Of a stretch of 64,000 nt of DNA, positions 42,227-52,219 are shown one piece after another. The stretch comes from an uncultured Bacilli bacterium (GTDB lineage Bacteria > Bacillota_I > Bacilli_A > RF39 > UBA660): assembly GCA_934096125.1 (NCBI GenBank), contig CAKOLB010000003.1, forward strand, positions 1 to 64,000, in the 5' to 3' direction. A program made the position numbers and the translations under genes. Under the pieces are notes generated by a model. That model was not told the DNA's origin and did not search any database. It saw only the letters and a program-made list of their open reading frames with translations. The stretch's first letter is position 1; each line of letters opens with the position of its first letter.

Positions 42227-43105
42227 CTAATCTTTTTTATATAATACAATATTTCCAGCTTGAGCCTCTTTTATAATATTTAGCCATAAATCATTTTCAA
42301 CATTTCTCTCTTTTTTAGGATGCACTAAAAATCTAATTGTCATTTCAATATGGTCATCTACATACTTTGTATAAATTATCGGCTTTAAATTATTATAATA
42401 TATTCTATAATGACCACTAGCCTCATCTATCGCTTTATCCATCTTATTTGGTATTGCTTTAATTACTTCATTATTATTAACTATTTTATATAATATTTCT
42501 TTAGTTTTATCAATGTTTGCATCAAAATCAATATTTACAACTAGTTCTGACCAAATATATTTAAAAGCTTTAGTATAATTTTTTAAAGGCTCCGAGAAAA
42601 CTTTGGAATTGGGAATATTTACAATAATTCCACTACTCTGTTCCCCATTTAGTCTATCTTCAAGCTCTAAAACTTTAAAACTCATCGAGCTAATTAGCAC
42701 TACATCACCTTTAACATTTCCACTTTCAATGCGATCTTCTACCACAAAAGGTTTAGCAAATTTAATAAAAAGTCCGGCAAATAAATTAAGGATAACTTCC
42801 CGCAAGGCAATTGTTGCACCTGCCGATATAAATGAGATAATAGTAACTATATTCTTTAAGTGTCCCTCCCATAAAAGAAAAATAAAGAAAACTGATATGA
42901 GACCTATAAAAATATTACATCTTTGATTAAAGCGAAAAACCATCCGACTTGAATGTTTCTTAAGAGAATATAAATAAATTAGTGTTTTATTTACAAACTT
43001 CATAAAGATAACTACAAATATCGATAATAAAATGAGTAGCATATATTCATTACTAATACCACTTACCCCCTTTAATTCACTTAATATATCATTAATAATA
43101 TTCAC
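42227..43105 (-). CDS. Small-conductance mechanosensitive channel (MscS family)
   Basis: About three membrane helices (residues 17-35, 60-82, 85-110) and a pore-helix/beta domain. ISAGATIALREVILNLFAG is the pore-lining TM3 pattern; IVNIPNSKVFSEPLKNY is the family beta-domain motif. The protein (292 aa) should open under membrane tension to release osmolytes. The start is unclear: GTG 43105 sits directly on the AGGGAGG, so the real start may be a little downstream. Confidence 0.88.
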   Translation of the reverse strand: MNIINDILSELKGVSGISNEYMLLILLSIFVVIFMKFVNKTLIYLYSLKKHSSRMVFRFNQRCNIFIGLISVFFIFLLWEGHLKNIVTIISFISAGATIALREVILNLFAGLFIKFAKPFVVEDRIESGNVKGDVVLISSMSFKVLELEDRLNGEQSSGIIVNIPNSKVFSEPLKNYTKAFKYIWSELVVNIDFDANIDKTKEILYKIVNNNEVIKAIPNKMDKAIDEASGHYRIYYNNLKPIIYTKYVDDHIEMTIRFLVHPKKERNVENDLWLNIIKEAQAGNIVLYKKD

Positions 43106-43207
43106 CTCCCTTTTTTATAGAAATCTATTTTAACATATTATTTTTATATTTTGTTTTATTTTCATTAAACTTGACACATCTTTACAAAGAAAAAAGCCTT
43201 AAGGCCA

Positions 43208-44605
43208 TCACTTTTTAACAATATACATTTTATTTTTTTCAACAACAAATAAATCATGAACAGTACTTTCCACCATCGGATATTTAATATCATTATCAGC
43301 ATCATACAAATACCCAATATTTTGAGCAGGACTAATTTCATATTTTTTAAATTTATCATTTATATCACTTAAATCCGTCAAATTTTTTACATATAAATAA
43401 TAATCACTACCACTTGTAGCAAGATAAATAATTTGATTATCATATACTGCCACTTTCAATACTTCTTTATCTTTATTTAATTTTATTACATCATTTGTAT
43501 TTAAGTTTTTAATATATAAATTATTATTTTTTATATAAAGAGAAAATAATGTATCAGCGTAATCACTAGTTACTTTAAACGTATACTCATCATAATCAAA
43601 AAAATGTAATTCTTTTTTAGCAAAACTTTTTTCTTTATATGTTACACACTCATAAGAACTAGTTACATCATTTTCAAATAAATATGTCGACGTAGCATTA
43701 AATACTAAAAGTATAACCAGTACTCCCCAGATTAATGTAATACATAAAGCATTAGTTTTTCTCTCTTTTAGTTTTTCCTCTTCCGAAATTTCTTTATTTA
43801 AAATCGGATATATATTACTTTTTCGAAACAAGTAAATAGCATAAATGATATAGATAATGCTAAGAAGAGTGGAAGCAACTATTGTGGTAATTGCCACATT
43901 CATTGTAACATGATCTCCAAAACCACAATCTTTGATATAATTGACATCACTTAATAACACAGCAAAATCATAAAAACCATGCAAGAATGCTAAAGCCCAA
44001 ATATTTTTGGAAATAAAGTAAACAGTTCCCAAAAGAACTCCAATTGCCATCGTTTGAAAAACTTGCATTATAGTCGTTAAAATATCTTGACCAGCTAAAA
44101 TATTAGTTAAATGAACGGCGCCAAAGATAAAACCACTTAAAAGAATTGCCACAAATGCTTTTCTTCTCGTATCTGCTGAAGTTTCCACCAGCTCTCCTTG
44201 AATAATCCCTCGAAAAAAAATTTCCTCAAAAAGTCCAATAGACGCCGCATAAATAATTAAGCTAACTAAATTAGCCATATTTATTCTACCCGCACTTACA
44301 AGTGACAAAGCATTAACTCCAAAAATGAGCACACTAATAACAACAAGTGGCACACATAAAAGTATGCTTTTACCAAACTTAAGTCGTGATTTCCCAAAAA
44401 TACTTTGCTTTTTTAAAATAACAACTAAACAAAGTGCCAAAACCAAAACTACCACTTCCGCCACCATACTTGATGTATAACGTCCAAATTTAATACTATT
44501 CCAAACACCACGAGCTAGAAATACTCCTAGTGTTCTTATAATAACTTCAAAAACTAAGAATATTCCCAAAGCTTTCAAAAATAACTTTCCAAGTGTCTTA
44601 TTCAT
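43208..44605 (-). CDS. CPBP-family intramembrane metalloprotease with extra C-terminal domain
   Basis: About eight membrane helices and the CPBP (Abi) motifs: FEEIFFRGIIQG with the two catalytic glutamates, FGAVHLTN and FLHGFYDF with the histidine ligands. The last 150 residues (after a final TM at about 290-310) form an extracellular domain rich in Tyr/Lys and beta strands, YVKNLTDLSDINDKFKKYE. That tail is not standard. Such proteases process membrane proteins or bacteriocins. Ends in TGA, followed by a GCCTTAAGGC/T-run. Confidence 0.85.
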   Translation of the reverse strand: MNKTLGKLFLKALGIFLVFEVIIRTLGVFLARGVWNSIKFGRYTSSMVAEVVVLVLALCLVVILKKQSIFGKSRLKFGKSILLCVPLVVISVLIFGVNALSLVSAGRINMANLVSLIIYAASIGLFEEIFFRGIIQGELVETSADTRRKAFVAILLSGFIFGAVHLTNILAGQDILTTIMQVFQTMAIGVLLGTVYFISKNIWALAFLHGFYDFAVLLSDVNYIKDCGFGDHVTMNVAITTIVASTLLSIIYIIYAIYLFRKSNIYPILNKEISEEEKLKERKTNALCITLIWGVLVILLVFNATSTYLFENDVTSSYECVTYKEKSFAKKELHFFDYDEYTFKVTSDYADTLFSLYIKNNNLYIKNLNTNDVIKLNKDKEVLKVAVYDNQIIYLATSGSDYYLYVKNLTDLSDINDKFKKYEISPAQNIGYLYDADNDIKYPMVESTVHDLFVVEKNKMYIVKK

Positions 44606-44616
44606 AAATAAATCCT

Positions 44617-45330
44617 CTAATTAACATTGGTATAAATTTGCGAAACATCATCAATATCATTAAGCATTTTCATAAGTTTATCAAACACTTCTTGATCTTC
44701 CTCGCTAAGCTCTACTTTTTCTTTCGGATACATTCCTACTTCATCGATATCATAAACTACATCAGGTAGTATTTTCTCAATTTCATCTTTCGCTTTATTT
44801 ATATCTCCCGGCCTCATACTTACAAGTATTTCTCCATCTTCAGCTTCAATATCATCAACATTTACGCCCCCCATAAGTAAAGCATCTAAAATCATATCAG
44901 CATCATCCCCAGGAAAAGACAAAAGCCCTTGATGCTCATAATTGTAAGAAACAGAATTAGTAACTCCTAAACTTTTTCCCACTTTATTAAAAGCAGCTCG
45001 AACCATCCCCACTGTTCTATTAACATTATCAGTTAAACATTTAATTATAAGTGTTGATGCCCCTGGACCAAAGCCCTCATATATAACTTCATGATACTCA
45101 TCTTTTCCATTACCTTTGGCTTTATCTAAAGCTCTAGCGATAATATCACTTGGCACCTGATTTTTCTTAGCCTTTTCAATTAGTCTTTTCAGTGCCACAT
45201 TAGCATCAGGGTCAGCTCCCCCTTTTTTTGCAACTAAATATATTTCTTTAGCAAAAGTTGTATATAACTTCCCCTTAGTTGCTCCAGTTTTTTGAATACT
45301 TGCTTTTCTTACTTCATATGCTCTTCCCAT
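44617..45330 (-). CDS. YebC/PmpR-family protein
   Basis: A 237-residue protein of the TACO1/YebC family: MGRAYEVRKASIQKTGATKG, KEIYLVAKKGGADPDANVAL and YEGFGPGASTLIIKCLTDN. These proteins were long called transcription regulators; recent work links some members to translation of proline-rich stretches. Standard length. It lies 11 bases before the CPBP gene. Confidence 0.93.
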   Translation of the reverse strand: MGRAYEVRKASIQKTGATKGKLYTTFAKEIYLVAKKGGADPDANVALKRLIEKAKKNQVPSDIIARALDKAKGNGKDEYHEVIYEGFGPGASTLIIKCLTDNVNRTVGMVRAAFNKVGKSLGVTNSVSYNYEHQGLLSFPGDDADMILDALLMGGVNVDDIEAEDGEILVSMRPGDINKAKDEIEKILPDVVYDIDEVGMYPKEKVELSEEDQEVFDKLMKMLNDIDDVSQIYTNVN

Positions 45331-45343
45331 AACAATTCCTCCC

Positions 45344-46390
45344 TTAAATAATTTTTAATTTTTCTATAAATTTATACACCCCATAATTTTTCTTCATACC
45401 TCTTATCTCTTTCATTACTTTTCCTGGACTATAAACAAGTAAATCATCATAGTTATTTTTCTTCATTACGTATTCTAGTGCTTTTATAACTAGTTTTTTG
45501 GGATTACTAGTTCGAAAAAACTTCTCCATTTCCAAAAGTAACTTTTTATCTACTCTTTTTACTAAAAACTCATAATAGATTTTACTTTTTACTTTAAATA
45601 AATATTTATTACCATCTAAATTCTTAAGTATTTTCAAAGCATCCAAATACCCAAGCTGAATATTTCTTCTTATATCTTCTTGTTTTATATCTAAAATACT
45701 ACCTAGTCTTCGCGATGGCCTTATATATACTACTTTATTTTTATCACTTGCAGGTCTTTTTAAACCAATAGCATTTAAATCTATAGCATAAACTTTATCA
45801 TATCCCCGTGCCAGTAAACTATTAACAGGAATATTATCGTGAAATCCACCATCTAAATAGTAGTTATTATCAATCATTTTTTCTAGTTTAAAAATTGGTA
45901 ACGAACAAGAAGCTATAAGGTAATCATTTAAAAGCCTCGGCTCAATTTGCTCTTTAAAGATATAAATTGGTTTAAAGCCATCTGCCCGCACTGTACAAAG
46001 GCCAAAATCTTTCTTACTTTTATAAAGCTCTTTTTCTAGTTCAAAGGCTTCCAGTACTTTTCTAATTCCACTAGTACTAATTCCTTTATTTTTTACAATA
46101 CTTTTTATATTACTAGCAATTTCCTTAACTAGTTTAAAATCAATATGTTCACTATTATTTACTTCATCGCTTAACTCATTTGTAAACCCAAATACTTCCC
46201 CAGCATCAATATTTTGCCAAAAATCATATAGTTCATGAAACTTACCACTAGCAAGTGCTGCTGCATTAAGCGCTCCAATACTCGTTCCAACAAAACCATC
46301 AATCTTGATATGGCACTCCAAAAAAGCTTTATAAACCCCCACTTCATATGCTCCTTTAAGTCCTCCACCTGAAAGAGCTAGACCAGTCAT
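45344..46390 (-). CDS. Patatin-like phospholipase
   Basis: The N-terminal patatin domain has SGGGLKGAYEVGVYKAF (oxyanion hole), GFVGTSIGALNAAALASG (GxSxG nucleophile) and YYLDGGFHDNIPVNSL (catalytic Asp of the DGG motif). 348 residues; the last 120 are basic and helical. It probably hydrolyses acyl lipids. The start codon overlaps the stop of the epimerase-like gene, so they are co-transcribed. Confidence 0.9.
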   Translation of the reverse strand: MTGLALSGGGLKGAYEVGVYKAFLECHIKIDGFVGTSIGALNAAALASGKFHELYDFWQNIDAGEVFGFTNELSDEVNNSEHIDFKLVKEIASNIKSIVKNKGISTSGIRKVLEAFELEKELYKSKKDFGLCTVRADGFKPIYIFKEQIEPRLLNDYLIASCSLPIFKLEKMIDNNYYLDGGFHDNIPVNSLLARGYDKVYAIDLNAIGLKRPASDKNKVVYIRPSRRLGSILDIKQEDIRRNIQLGYLDALKILKNLDGNKYLFKVKSKIYYEFLVKRVDKKLLLEMEKFFRTSNPKKLVIKALEYVMKKNNYDDLLVYSPGKVMKEIRGMKKNYGVYKFIEKLKII

Positions 46391-47274
46391 TACTTTTGTC
46401 TCCTTATCTTTCTACTACATCTTCTTAAACGTCCATAATATTCTTTAAGAGTGTCACTCCTGTAGGAAATAATCTTTTCAAGGTCATCTCTATCTTTACA
46501 TACTGGACTATAATAATCTTTTTCTAAAAAGGCTCTACTTAAGACCATCTTTGGAGTATATCTTGTATTATCTACAATATTTTTAAGTAAATCTTTATAG
46601 AGTATACTTTCTTCAGAAGCTAAATTAAATGTCTTTCTATTGATACTACTTGCCATACTTATTCCTTTAACGAAAGCATAAGCACAATCTTTCTTGGTTA
46701 TCACATCTACCATTTCCATCGCTGGCACAGTATATATAAATGGCTCTGTTAAAACATCAGTTAAAAGTAAAGGTATTCTATATATTGTATAATTCTTAAG
46801 TTTTTCTTTAATTAAATTTTCAGCCTTTATCTTAGCATTTTCAAAATAATCATATTTATCAAGTTCCAGCTTCGACTTCACACTTGGATTAACCAGTGTT
46901 TTATAAACACTAGTACTAGAAGCATAAAAAAGATGACATTTAGGGTTATAGTAAGTAAGTGCTCTGGCAACATTTTCAACTCCCCCATAATCTATCGCCT
47001 CAGCTAAACCCGACTTCATATTAGCAAGTGGAGGTAAAGCTGTTGCCAAGTAAATAATAAAATCTTGGTCTTTTACCAAAGCCTCCATCAAAGTTCGATC
47101 AGATACATCTCCAAACAAAACATTTGCTCTTTTTTTATACTTTTTTAGTTTATTAAAAACACTTTTATTTTTTAAATCCAAAAGTGTCAGCTCATACTTT
47201 CCTTCACTTAGTAAAAACTTTACAGTTTGGATTCCCAAGCTTCCCGCTGCCCCAATAACTAATACTTTTTTCAC
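46390..47274 (-). CDS. NAD-dependent epimerase/dehydratase family protein
   Basis: Extended short-chain dehydrogenase fold: VLVIGAAGSLGIQTVKFLL binds NAD(P) (GxxGxxG), DVSDRTLMEALV and IYLATALPP follow; SSTSVYK plus later KYDYFENAKIKAE represent the Ser/Tyr/Lys active site, with the YxxxK form only roughly kept. 294 residues. Substrate is unknown; sugar nucleotide or lipid-linked sugar is possible. It overlaps the patatin gene by one base. Confidence 0.82.
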   Translation of the reverse strand: MKKVLVIGAAGSLGIQTVKFLLSEGKYELTLLDLKNKSVFNKLKKYKKRANVLFGDVSDRTLMEALVKDQDFIIYLATALPPLANMKSGLAEAIDYGGVENVARALTYYNPKCHLFYASSTSVYKTLVNPSVKSKLELDKYDYFENAKIKAENLIKEKLKNYTIYRIPLLLTDVLTEPFIYTVPAMEMVDVITKKDCAYAFVKGISMASSINRKTFNLASEESILYKDLLKNIVDNTRYTPKMVLSRAFLEKDYYSPVCKDRDDLEKIISYRSDTLKEYYGRLRRCSRKIRRQK

Positions 47275-47289
47275 AATTTTGCCACCTCT

Positions 47290-48015
47290 TTATATTATAT
47301 TAATAATAAGTAATAAAACTACCCCAACCATTATACCATAAAAAACCTCTTTTTTCATCCTTGCATGCCAAACTTCCTTCATAAGTTCAAAAAATAAAAT
47401 GTAAATAATCATCCCTACAGTAATTGAAAGAATTGCACTTTGCCAAAAAATTGTCATCTCTCCAAATATGCAAAATATTAAACCACCAAGAAGTCCAGAA
47501 AATACCAAAGAAACTATTAAAACTTTATTTTGCCAAGTTTTTGAAAGTCCATATATTTGAAAACCTAAAGGCACATTATGTAGTCCAATAGCTAAAAGAT
47601 AAGCAACTCCACTTTTTATATTACTTTGTGTAACACTATAAAGCCCCATCGCTTCAATAACATTATGGAGAAGTAACGCTAAAACAGTTACTCTACTTAT
47701 ATGGATTAAATGATTATCATGTTCAGATTTATCATCATGCACCTCTTTATGTTCATGATGGTGATGAGGTATAAGTTTATCTAAAAAAAGAAGAAGTAAA
47801 AGCCCACTAAGAATAAAAAGAAAACTAGAGACCTCTTTCATTTCCCAAAGTTCCGGAATTAAATCGAAGATAACTAACCCCACTAACACTACAAAAGAGC
47901 AAGCAAGAGAAAACACCGAAAAATTTTCTTTATTAATTGCAAGCTTATAAATAAATGCCCCAACTAAAAAGAAGAGTCCACTTAAAAAGGTTAAAAATAA
48001 AGCCATATACTCCAC
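47290..48015 (-). CDS. ZIP-family metal transporter
   Basis: About eight membrane helices in 241 residues. A cytosolic His-rich loop HHHHEHKEVHDDKSEHDNH (about 84-102), then LLHNVIEAMGLY and IGLHNVPLGFQIYG, the metal-binding TM4 and TM5 motifs of ZIP transporters (usually HNxPEG; here the Glu positions vary). It should move zinc, iron or manganese into the cytosol. AGGTGAGGTGGAG precedes the ATG. No regulator is adjacent. Confidence 0.88.
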   Translation of the reverse strand: MEYMALFLTFLSGLFFLVGAFIYKLAINKENFSVFSLACSFVVLVGLVIFDLIPELWEMKEVSSFLFILSGLLLLLFLDKLIPHHHHEHKEVHDDKSEHDNHLIHISRVTVLALLLHNVIEAMGLYSVTQSNIKSGVAYLLAIGLHNVPLGFQIYGLSKTWQNKVLIVSLVFSGLLGGLIFCIFGEMTIFWQSAILSITVGMIIYILFFELMKEVWHARMKKEVFYGIMVGVVLLLIINII

Positions 48016-48059
48016 CTCACCTAAATTTATTATACCAAAATTTTCATATATTTAAAGTA

Positions 48060-48080
48060 AAAAAAAAAGGCTTTAAAAGC
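48060..48080 (-). terminator. Terminator of the SipW-type protein gene
   Basis: On the minus strand AGGCTTTTAAAGCCT followed by a long T-run. Confidence 0.8.
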
Positions 48081-48093
48081 CTAATATATTTTA

Positions 48094-48738
48094 TTATGCA
48101 CAATCTACTTTTGTAAACTTAACTGAACCAGTAAATGCTTTACCAGTGTTATCATTTTGATCAACACCTAAGTTTTTCAAAGTAACAGTTAATTTCCAAT
48201 TATCTGTAACAGTTAATCCAGCTTCAGCAGTTAACTTATGAGTATATTCTGATCCACCAGCAGTTGTCGGAATTTGTACATCAGTTTTTGTAGTAGTAAT
48301 ATCCATATTTTCTATTACTTTTGTAGAACCTTTTTCAGCAGTAAACACAAGTTCAGCGTCACCAGTTGTATTTGTTGAAGAAACTACAAAAGTATTTGAT
48401 GTAATATTTAATACTACTGTATAACACATAGAACGTTCAGCTTCACTTGGTGTATAATTAGCTGTTGAACCTGGTGCAGTCCAACTTACAGTACCATTAC
48501 TAGTTCCAGTTTGGTCGCCTTTATCTTGAGCAAAGTTGTCTTGGTCAGCATAGATATTAATCGCTGAGAAAGTACCTAAACTTGCACTAGCAGATGTACC
48601 AGTTGTAACATTAACAGTTGCACCAGCAGCGTCTCCACCTTGAGCAGTGAAATATGCAAAAGTAGCTCCAACCACTGCAACTAATAATGTTGCAACCGCA
48701 ATAACTGTTAATAAAATAGTGTTCTTTCTATTTTCCAT
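48094..48738 (-). CDS. SipW-type-signal secreted protein (TasA/camelysin-like start)
   Basis: From ATG 48738 (GAGGAGGAG upstream) the protein has KNTILLTVIAVATLLVAVVG, then ATFAYFTAQGG, the pattern of SipW-dependent signal peptides. The remaining 180 residues are Thr/Ala/Gly-rich beta sequence with four blocks ending in KFTKVDCA. It shares its stalk style with VP1 (DQNDNTGKAFTGS versus DQTSNAGKSFTGV) but has no display domain or variable region. It may build a surface fibre or matrix. Its codon use looks highly expressed (many Ala/Gly, few rare codons). No SipW gene is in the window. Confidence 0.75.
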   Translation of the reverse strand: MENRKNTILLTVIAVATLLVAVVGATFAYFTAQGGDAAGATVNVTTGTSASASLGTFSAINIYADQDNFAQDKGDQTGTSNGTVSWTAPGSTANYTPSEAERSMCYTVVLNITSNTFVVSSTNTTGDAELVFTAEKGSTKVIENMDITTTKTDVQIPTTAGGSEYTHKLTAEAGLTVTDNWKLTVTLKNLGVDQNDNTGKAFTGSVKFTKVDCA

Positions 48739-48921
48739 CTCCACTTTCTCCTCCTCTATCTTAATAATAGCATTTTCAAAATTGAAAAGCAACAAGAAAT
48801 TTAAAATTTTTTCACTTTTTCTTCAATATCATGTTCATATTACTAAAATTAAATAAGCCAACAATGTTAAATACTTTAAAATAACTTTACAATAATCATG
48901 TAAATCTTAAGTTTGAGGTAA

Positions 48922-50037
48922 CTAACGCTTACTTACATCTATAGATGCTGTTGATGTATTAAGAGCAATACCTATATTAATTGTATCACTTTTCCCTCCA
49001 ACTATTTTATATGTCGCCGGCAACTTTCCACTTGTTAAGTCTGCTTCACTAGCAATCGTATTAACGCTATTTTGGGCTAAAATTTTACTTATAGTTGTTC
49101 CATACTGATATGCCGCATTATAGATATTTAAATCACTATAAGAGCTTCCCATCGATGCCACACTTACAGCGTCCCCCTCAGCAACGGTAATATTTCCTGA
49201 ATAAAGACCAGCATTAGTGGCAATCTGTAAGTTATAAGTTCCGGGACTTACATCTGTAAGTGTAAACCCACCATTTTCATCAGTCGTCACAGACTGCGAG
49301 TAATTATGAAAAGCAACTATTGCATTCGCAGCGTTAGTACCATCAATTTTTCCAACAATATTGTATCCCATCTTTGCTCCACTTACCTCGGCAATAACAT
49401 CCGAATTTATGTAAAAGTAAGTATAACTTGCCGCCGCTGTTGCACTTTCACTTAGCCAAGTTTTAATTTTATATGTTTTTGTTGCACTCGAACTACTTGT
49501 TCCACCAACACTTCCAACAATCGCTGAATATCTATTATTTTTACTATCAGTAGTAAGAGTATAAATAGGTAAATCAGTCACAGATAAAGGCCCCGCAATT
49601 AATGTATCACTTTGACCAGCTCCATTATACTCATAAATAGCAAACCGCACATAATCAAGAGGCGTTAAAACATCACTAGATGAATACCCACTACGTCCTG
49701 TAAAATTAGCAATATCATAACCTAAAGTTAAAGTGAATTTAGCATCCAAAGCCCCTGTATTTTGAATATATACAACACTAGCATCACTTTGAGCCATCCC
49801 ATCTTTATCACTCATCGGTTCCATATTATTTTTTGTTATTGATGAAGAATTATTCCCATACGAAACAGCCAAGGTTCCCGTGGTTATCTTTTGATTAGTC
49901 GCATTCGTCTTCACCGAAAAAAATGAAGCATAACTAAAACCAATCGATACCATAGTCAAAGCAAAGACACTAATTGCTATCACAAAATTTCTTTTTTTCA
50001 CAAATTCTGTAAACTTCACAAGTTTTTCACTATTCAT
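48922..50037 (-). CDS. SipW-type secreted protein with carboxypeptidase-regulatory-like domain
   Basis: A hydrophobic signal segment (about 17-35) ends in SYASFFSVKTNATNQKITTG, again the TasA/camelysin style. The middle (about 45-215) is a beta domain. Residues about 225-295 fit a CarboxypepD_reg/SpaA-like fold: VGKIDGTNAANAIVAF, then DENGGFTLTDVSPGTYNLQI. The C-terminal 75 residues are unassigned. Likely a cell surface or biofilm-matrix protein. It lies 180 bases upstream of the other SipW-type gene, same strand. Confidence 0.72.
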   Translation of the reverse strand: MNSEKLVKFTEFVKKRNFVIAISVFALTMVSIGFSYASFFSVKTNATNQKITTGTLAVSYGNNSSSITKNNMEPMSDKDGMAQSDASVVYIQNTGALDAKFTLTLGYDIANFTGRSGYSSSDVLTPLDYVRFAIYEYNGAGQSDTLIAGPLSVTDLPIYTLTTDSKNNRYSAIVGSVGGTSSSSATKTYKIKTWLSESATAAASYTYFYINSDVIAEVSGAKMGYNIVGKIDGTNAANAIVAFHNYSQSVTTDENGGFTLTDVSPGTYNLQIATNAGLYSGNITVAEGDAVSVASMGSSYSDLNIYNAAYQYGTTISKILAQNSVNTIASEADLTSGKLPATYKIVGGKSDTINIGIALNTSTASIDVSKR

Positions 50038-50094
50038 AAATCACACGCTCCTACCTTCATTCTAACATAAAGAGATACGAAAAAAAAGAACAAA

Positions 50095-51897
50095 TTAATG
50101 TCCTTTTCGATATCTTTCTTTTGGGTCTAAATATTTCTTTCTTAATCTAATTTCAGTTGGTGTAACTTCGATATATTCATCATCTTCAATAAATTCCAAA
50201 GCTTCTTCTAAAGTAAATTTTTTTGGTTTATTAAGAACAATTGCATCATCCGCATGACTACTTCTTGTATTTGTAAGTTCTTTATTTTTACATGGGTTAA
50301 CATCTAAATCACCTTCTTTATTACAAATACCAATAATCATTCCCGTATACACTTCTGCTCCTGGTTCAATAATCATTGTTCCTCTACTACTTAAGTTAAA
50401 TAATGAATAACCAAATGTTACTCCATTTGTCATTGAAACTAAAACACCATTTTTCCGTCCACTTATAACACCTGCATACGGACCATAAGAATCAAATGAA
50501 CGCACCATTATTCCCTCACCCTTAGTTTCCGTAATAAAGTTACCACGATAACCTATTAAACCTCTTGTTGGAACTAAATACGTAATCTTAGAATATCCCT
50601 GTTCACCAGGTACCACACCTTGCATTATTCCTTTTCTTTCATTTAAGGAATTAATAACAGTTCCTGAGTAAATATCTGGTACATTTACAATTACTTTTTC
50701 ATAAGGTTCTTCTTTTACTCCATTTTCTTCTTTCAAAATAACTTCAGGTTTTGAAACAGATAATTCATACCCTTCCCGGCGCATGTTTTCAAGTAAAATA
50801 GATAAGTGAAGTTCCCCGCGGCCACTTACTTTAAACCCATCAGCACCTGGTAAAGCTTCAACTTTAAGCCCAACATTAGTTTCTAATTCTTTCTCTAATC
50901 TTTCCTTTAAGTGTCTACTAGTTAAAAACTTACCACTTTGACCAGCAAAAGGAGAGTTATTAACAAGGAAGTTCATCGATAATGTTGGTTCTTCAATAAT
51001 AATTTTTGGTAATGGATCAATAACACCTTTTTCACAAATAGTATCTCCAATTGAAACATCAGAACATCCAGCCACTGTGACTATATCACCATAGTAAGCT
51101 TCCTTTACTTCCACTCTTTTTATTCCTTCATTGACAAAAAGTTTCGTAACCTTAAAACTTGCCGTACTTCCATCATTTTTAGCTAAAGACACCATTTCTC
51201 CAGTCTTAATTTTTCCCTTATTTATTCTTCCTATTCCAAGTCTACCAATATAATCATCATAATCAAGTTGACTTACTTGAAGTTGTAGTGGGTCATTTTC
51301 ATTTCCTTTAAAAGCTTCAGTAGTATTTATAATAGTTTCAAAAAGTGGTGTTAAATCCTTACCTTCTTCCCCCATATTATATATTGCATAACCTTCTCTA
51401 GCACTACCATATAAAATCTTAAAGTCTAATTGTTCATCAGTAGCCCCAAGTTCCATGAATAAATCAAAAGTCATATCAACAACTTCTTCAGCTCGTTGGT
51501 CTTTCTTATCAATTTTATTAATAAATAGTATTGGTTTTAAATTATTTTGTAACGCTTCTTTTAGCACAAATCTAGTTTGTGGCATTGGTCCTTCAGCAGA
51601 ATCAACAAGCAAAATAACTGTATCAACAGTCTTAATAACCCGTTCAATTTCTGATGAGAAATCAGCATGACCTGGCGTATCAACAATATTTATTTTATAG
51701 TCTTTATACTTAACCGCACAGTTCTTCGCCGTTATCGTAATTCCTCTTTCTTTTTCAAGATCTCCACTATCCATAACGCAATCAACTAGTTCTTCATTTT
51801 CACGAAAAACCCCACTTTGCCTAAGTAACCCATCAACTAAAGTTGACTTCCCTGCATCAACATGTGCTACCACTGCAATATTTATAATTTTGTCCAT
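50095..51897 (-). CDS. typA: Translational GTPase TypA/BipA
   Basis: A 600-residue EF-G-like GTPase: IAVVAHVDAGKSTLVDGLL, DTPGHADF, NKIDKKDQRAEEV; the C-terminal part has the BipA-specific YRGNFITETKGEG and RSSHADDAIVLNKPK. It associates with ribosomes under stress or cold. The ATG at 51897 is preferred to the extended frame from 51939, since family members start with M-x-KIINIAVVAHVD. Confidence 0.97.
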   Translation of the reverse strand: MDKIINIAVVAHVDAGKSTLVDGLLRQSGVFRENEELVDCVMDSGDLEKERGITITAKNCAVKYKDYKINIVDTPGHADFSSEIERVIKTVDTVILLVDSAEGPMPQTRFVLKEALQNNLKPILFINKIDKKDQRAEEVVDMTFDLFMELGATDEQLDFKILYGSAREGYAIYNMGEEGKDLTPLFETIINTTEAFKGNENDPLQLQVSQLDYDDYIGRLGIGRINKGKIKTGEMVSLAKNDGSTASFKVTKLFVNEGIKRVEVKEAYYGDIVTVAGCSDVSIGDTICEKGVIDPLPKIIIEEPTLSMNFLVNNSPFAGQSGKFLTSRHLKERLEKELETNVGLKVEALPGADGFKVSGRGELHLSILLENMRREGYELSVSKPEVILKEENGVKEEPYEKVIVNVPDIYSGTVINSLNERKGIMQGVVPGEQGYSKITYLVPTRGLIGYRGNFITETKGEGIMVRSFDSYGPYAGVISGRKNGVLVSMTNGVTFGYSLFNLSSRGTMIIEPGAEVYTGMIIGICNKEGDLDVNPCKNKELTNTRSSHADDAIVLNKPKKFTLEEALEFIEDDEYIEVTPTEIRLRKKYLDPKERYRKGH

Positions 51898-51939
51898 AAA
51901 CTTCACACCCATTTCTTTAGCACATTTAGAATAATACAT

Positions 51940-52184
51940 ATTTTGCTAAAAGTCAATTATTTATAATGGCTAAAAATATAGAATTTAAAAAGAAATATCC
52001 TTTATTAAAAAATCTTAAATTTACATGATAATCAAATTAAAAAATAATAATATAAATTAAACGTAAAAACTTGTTTTCATCTCATTTTAATACTTAGTTT
52101 AAAAATTTCAGATAAGTTTTTATGTTCAAAATTAAAACTATGCATAATAATGATTATAATGAATATAATAAAAATACAATAGTA
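51940..52184. other. AT-rich non-coding stretch upstream of typA
   Basis: No gene seen. It lies between the typA start and the promoter of the small RNA at 52220. The composition is extreme A/T without clear hairpins. Confidence 0.4.
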
Positions 52185-52213
52185 TTGACAACCAAAATGG
52201 ATTTTAATACTAT
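52185..52213 (+). promoter_or_regulatory. Promoter of the small RNA at 52220
   Basis: TTGACA (52185-52190, perfect -35), a 17-base spacer, TACTAT (52208-52213). Confidence 0.7.
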
Positions 52214-52219
52214 TGTTAC

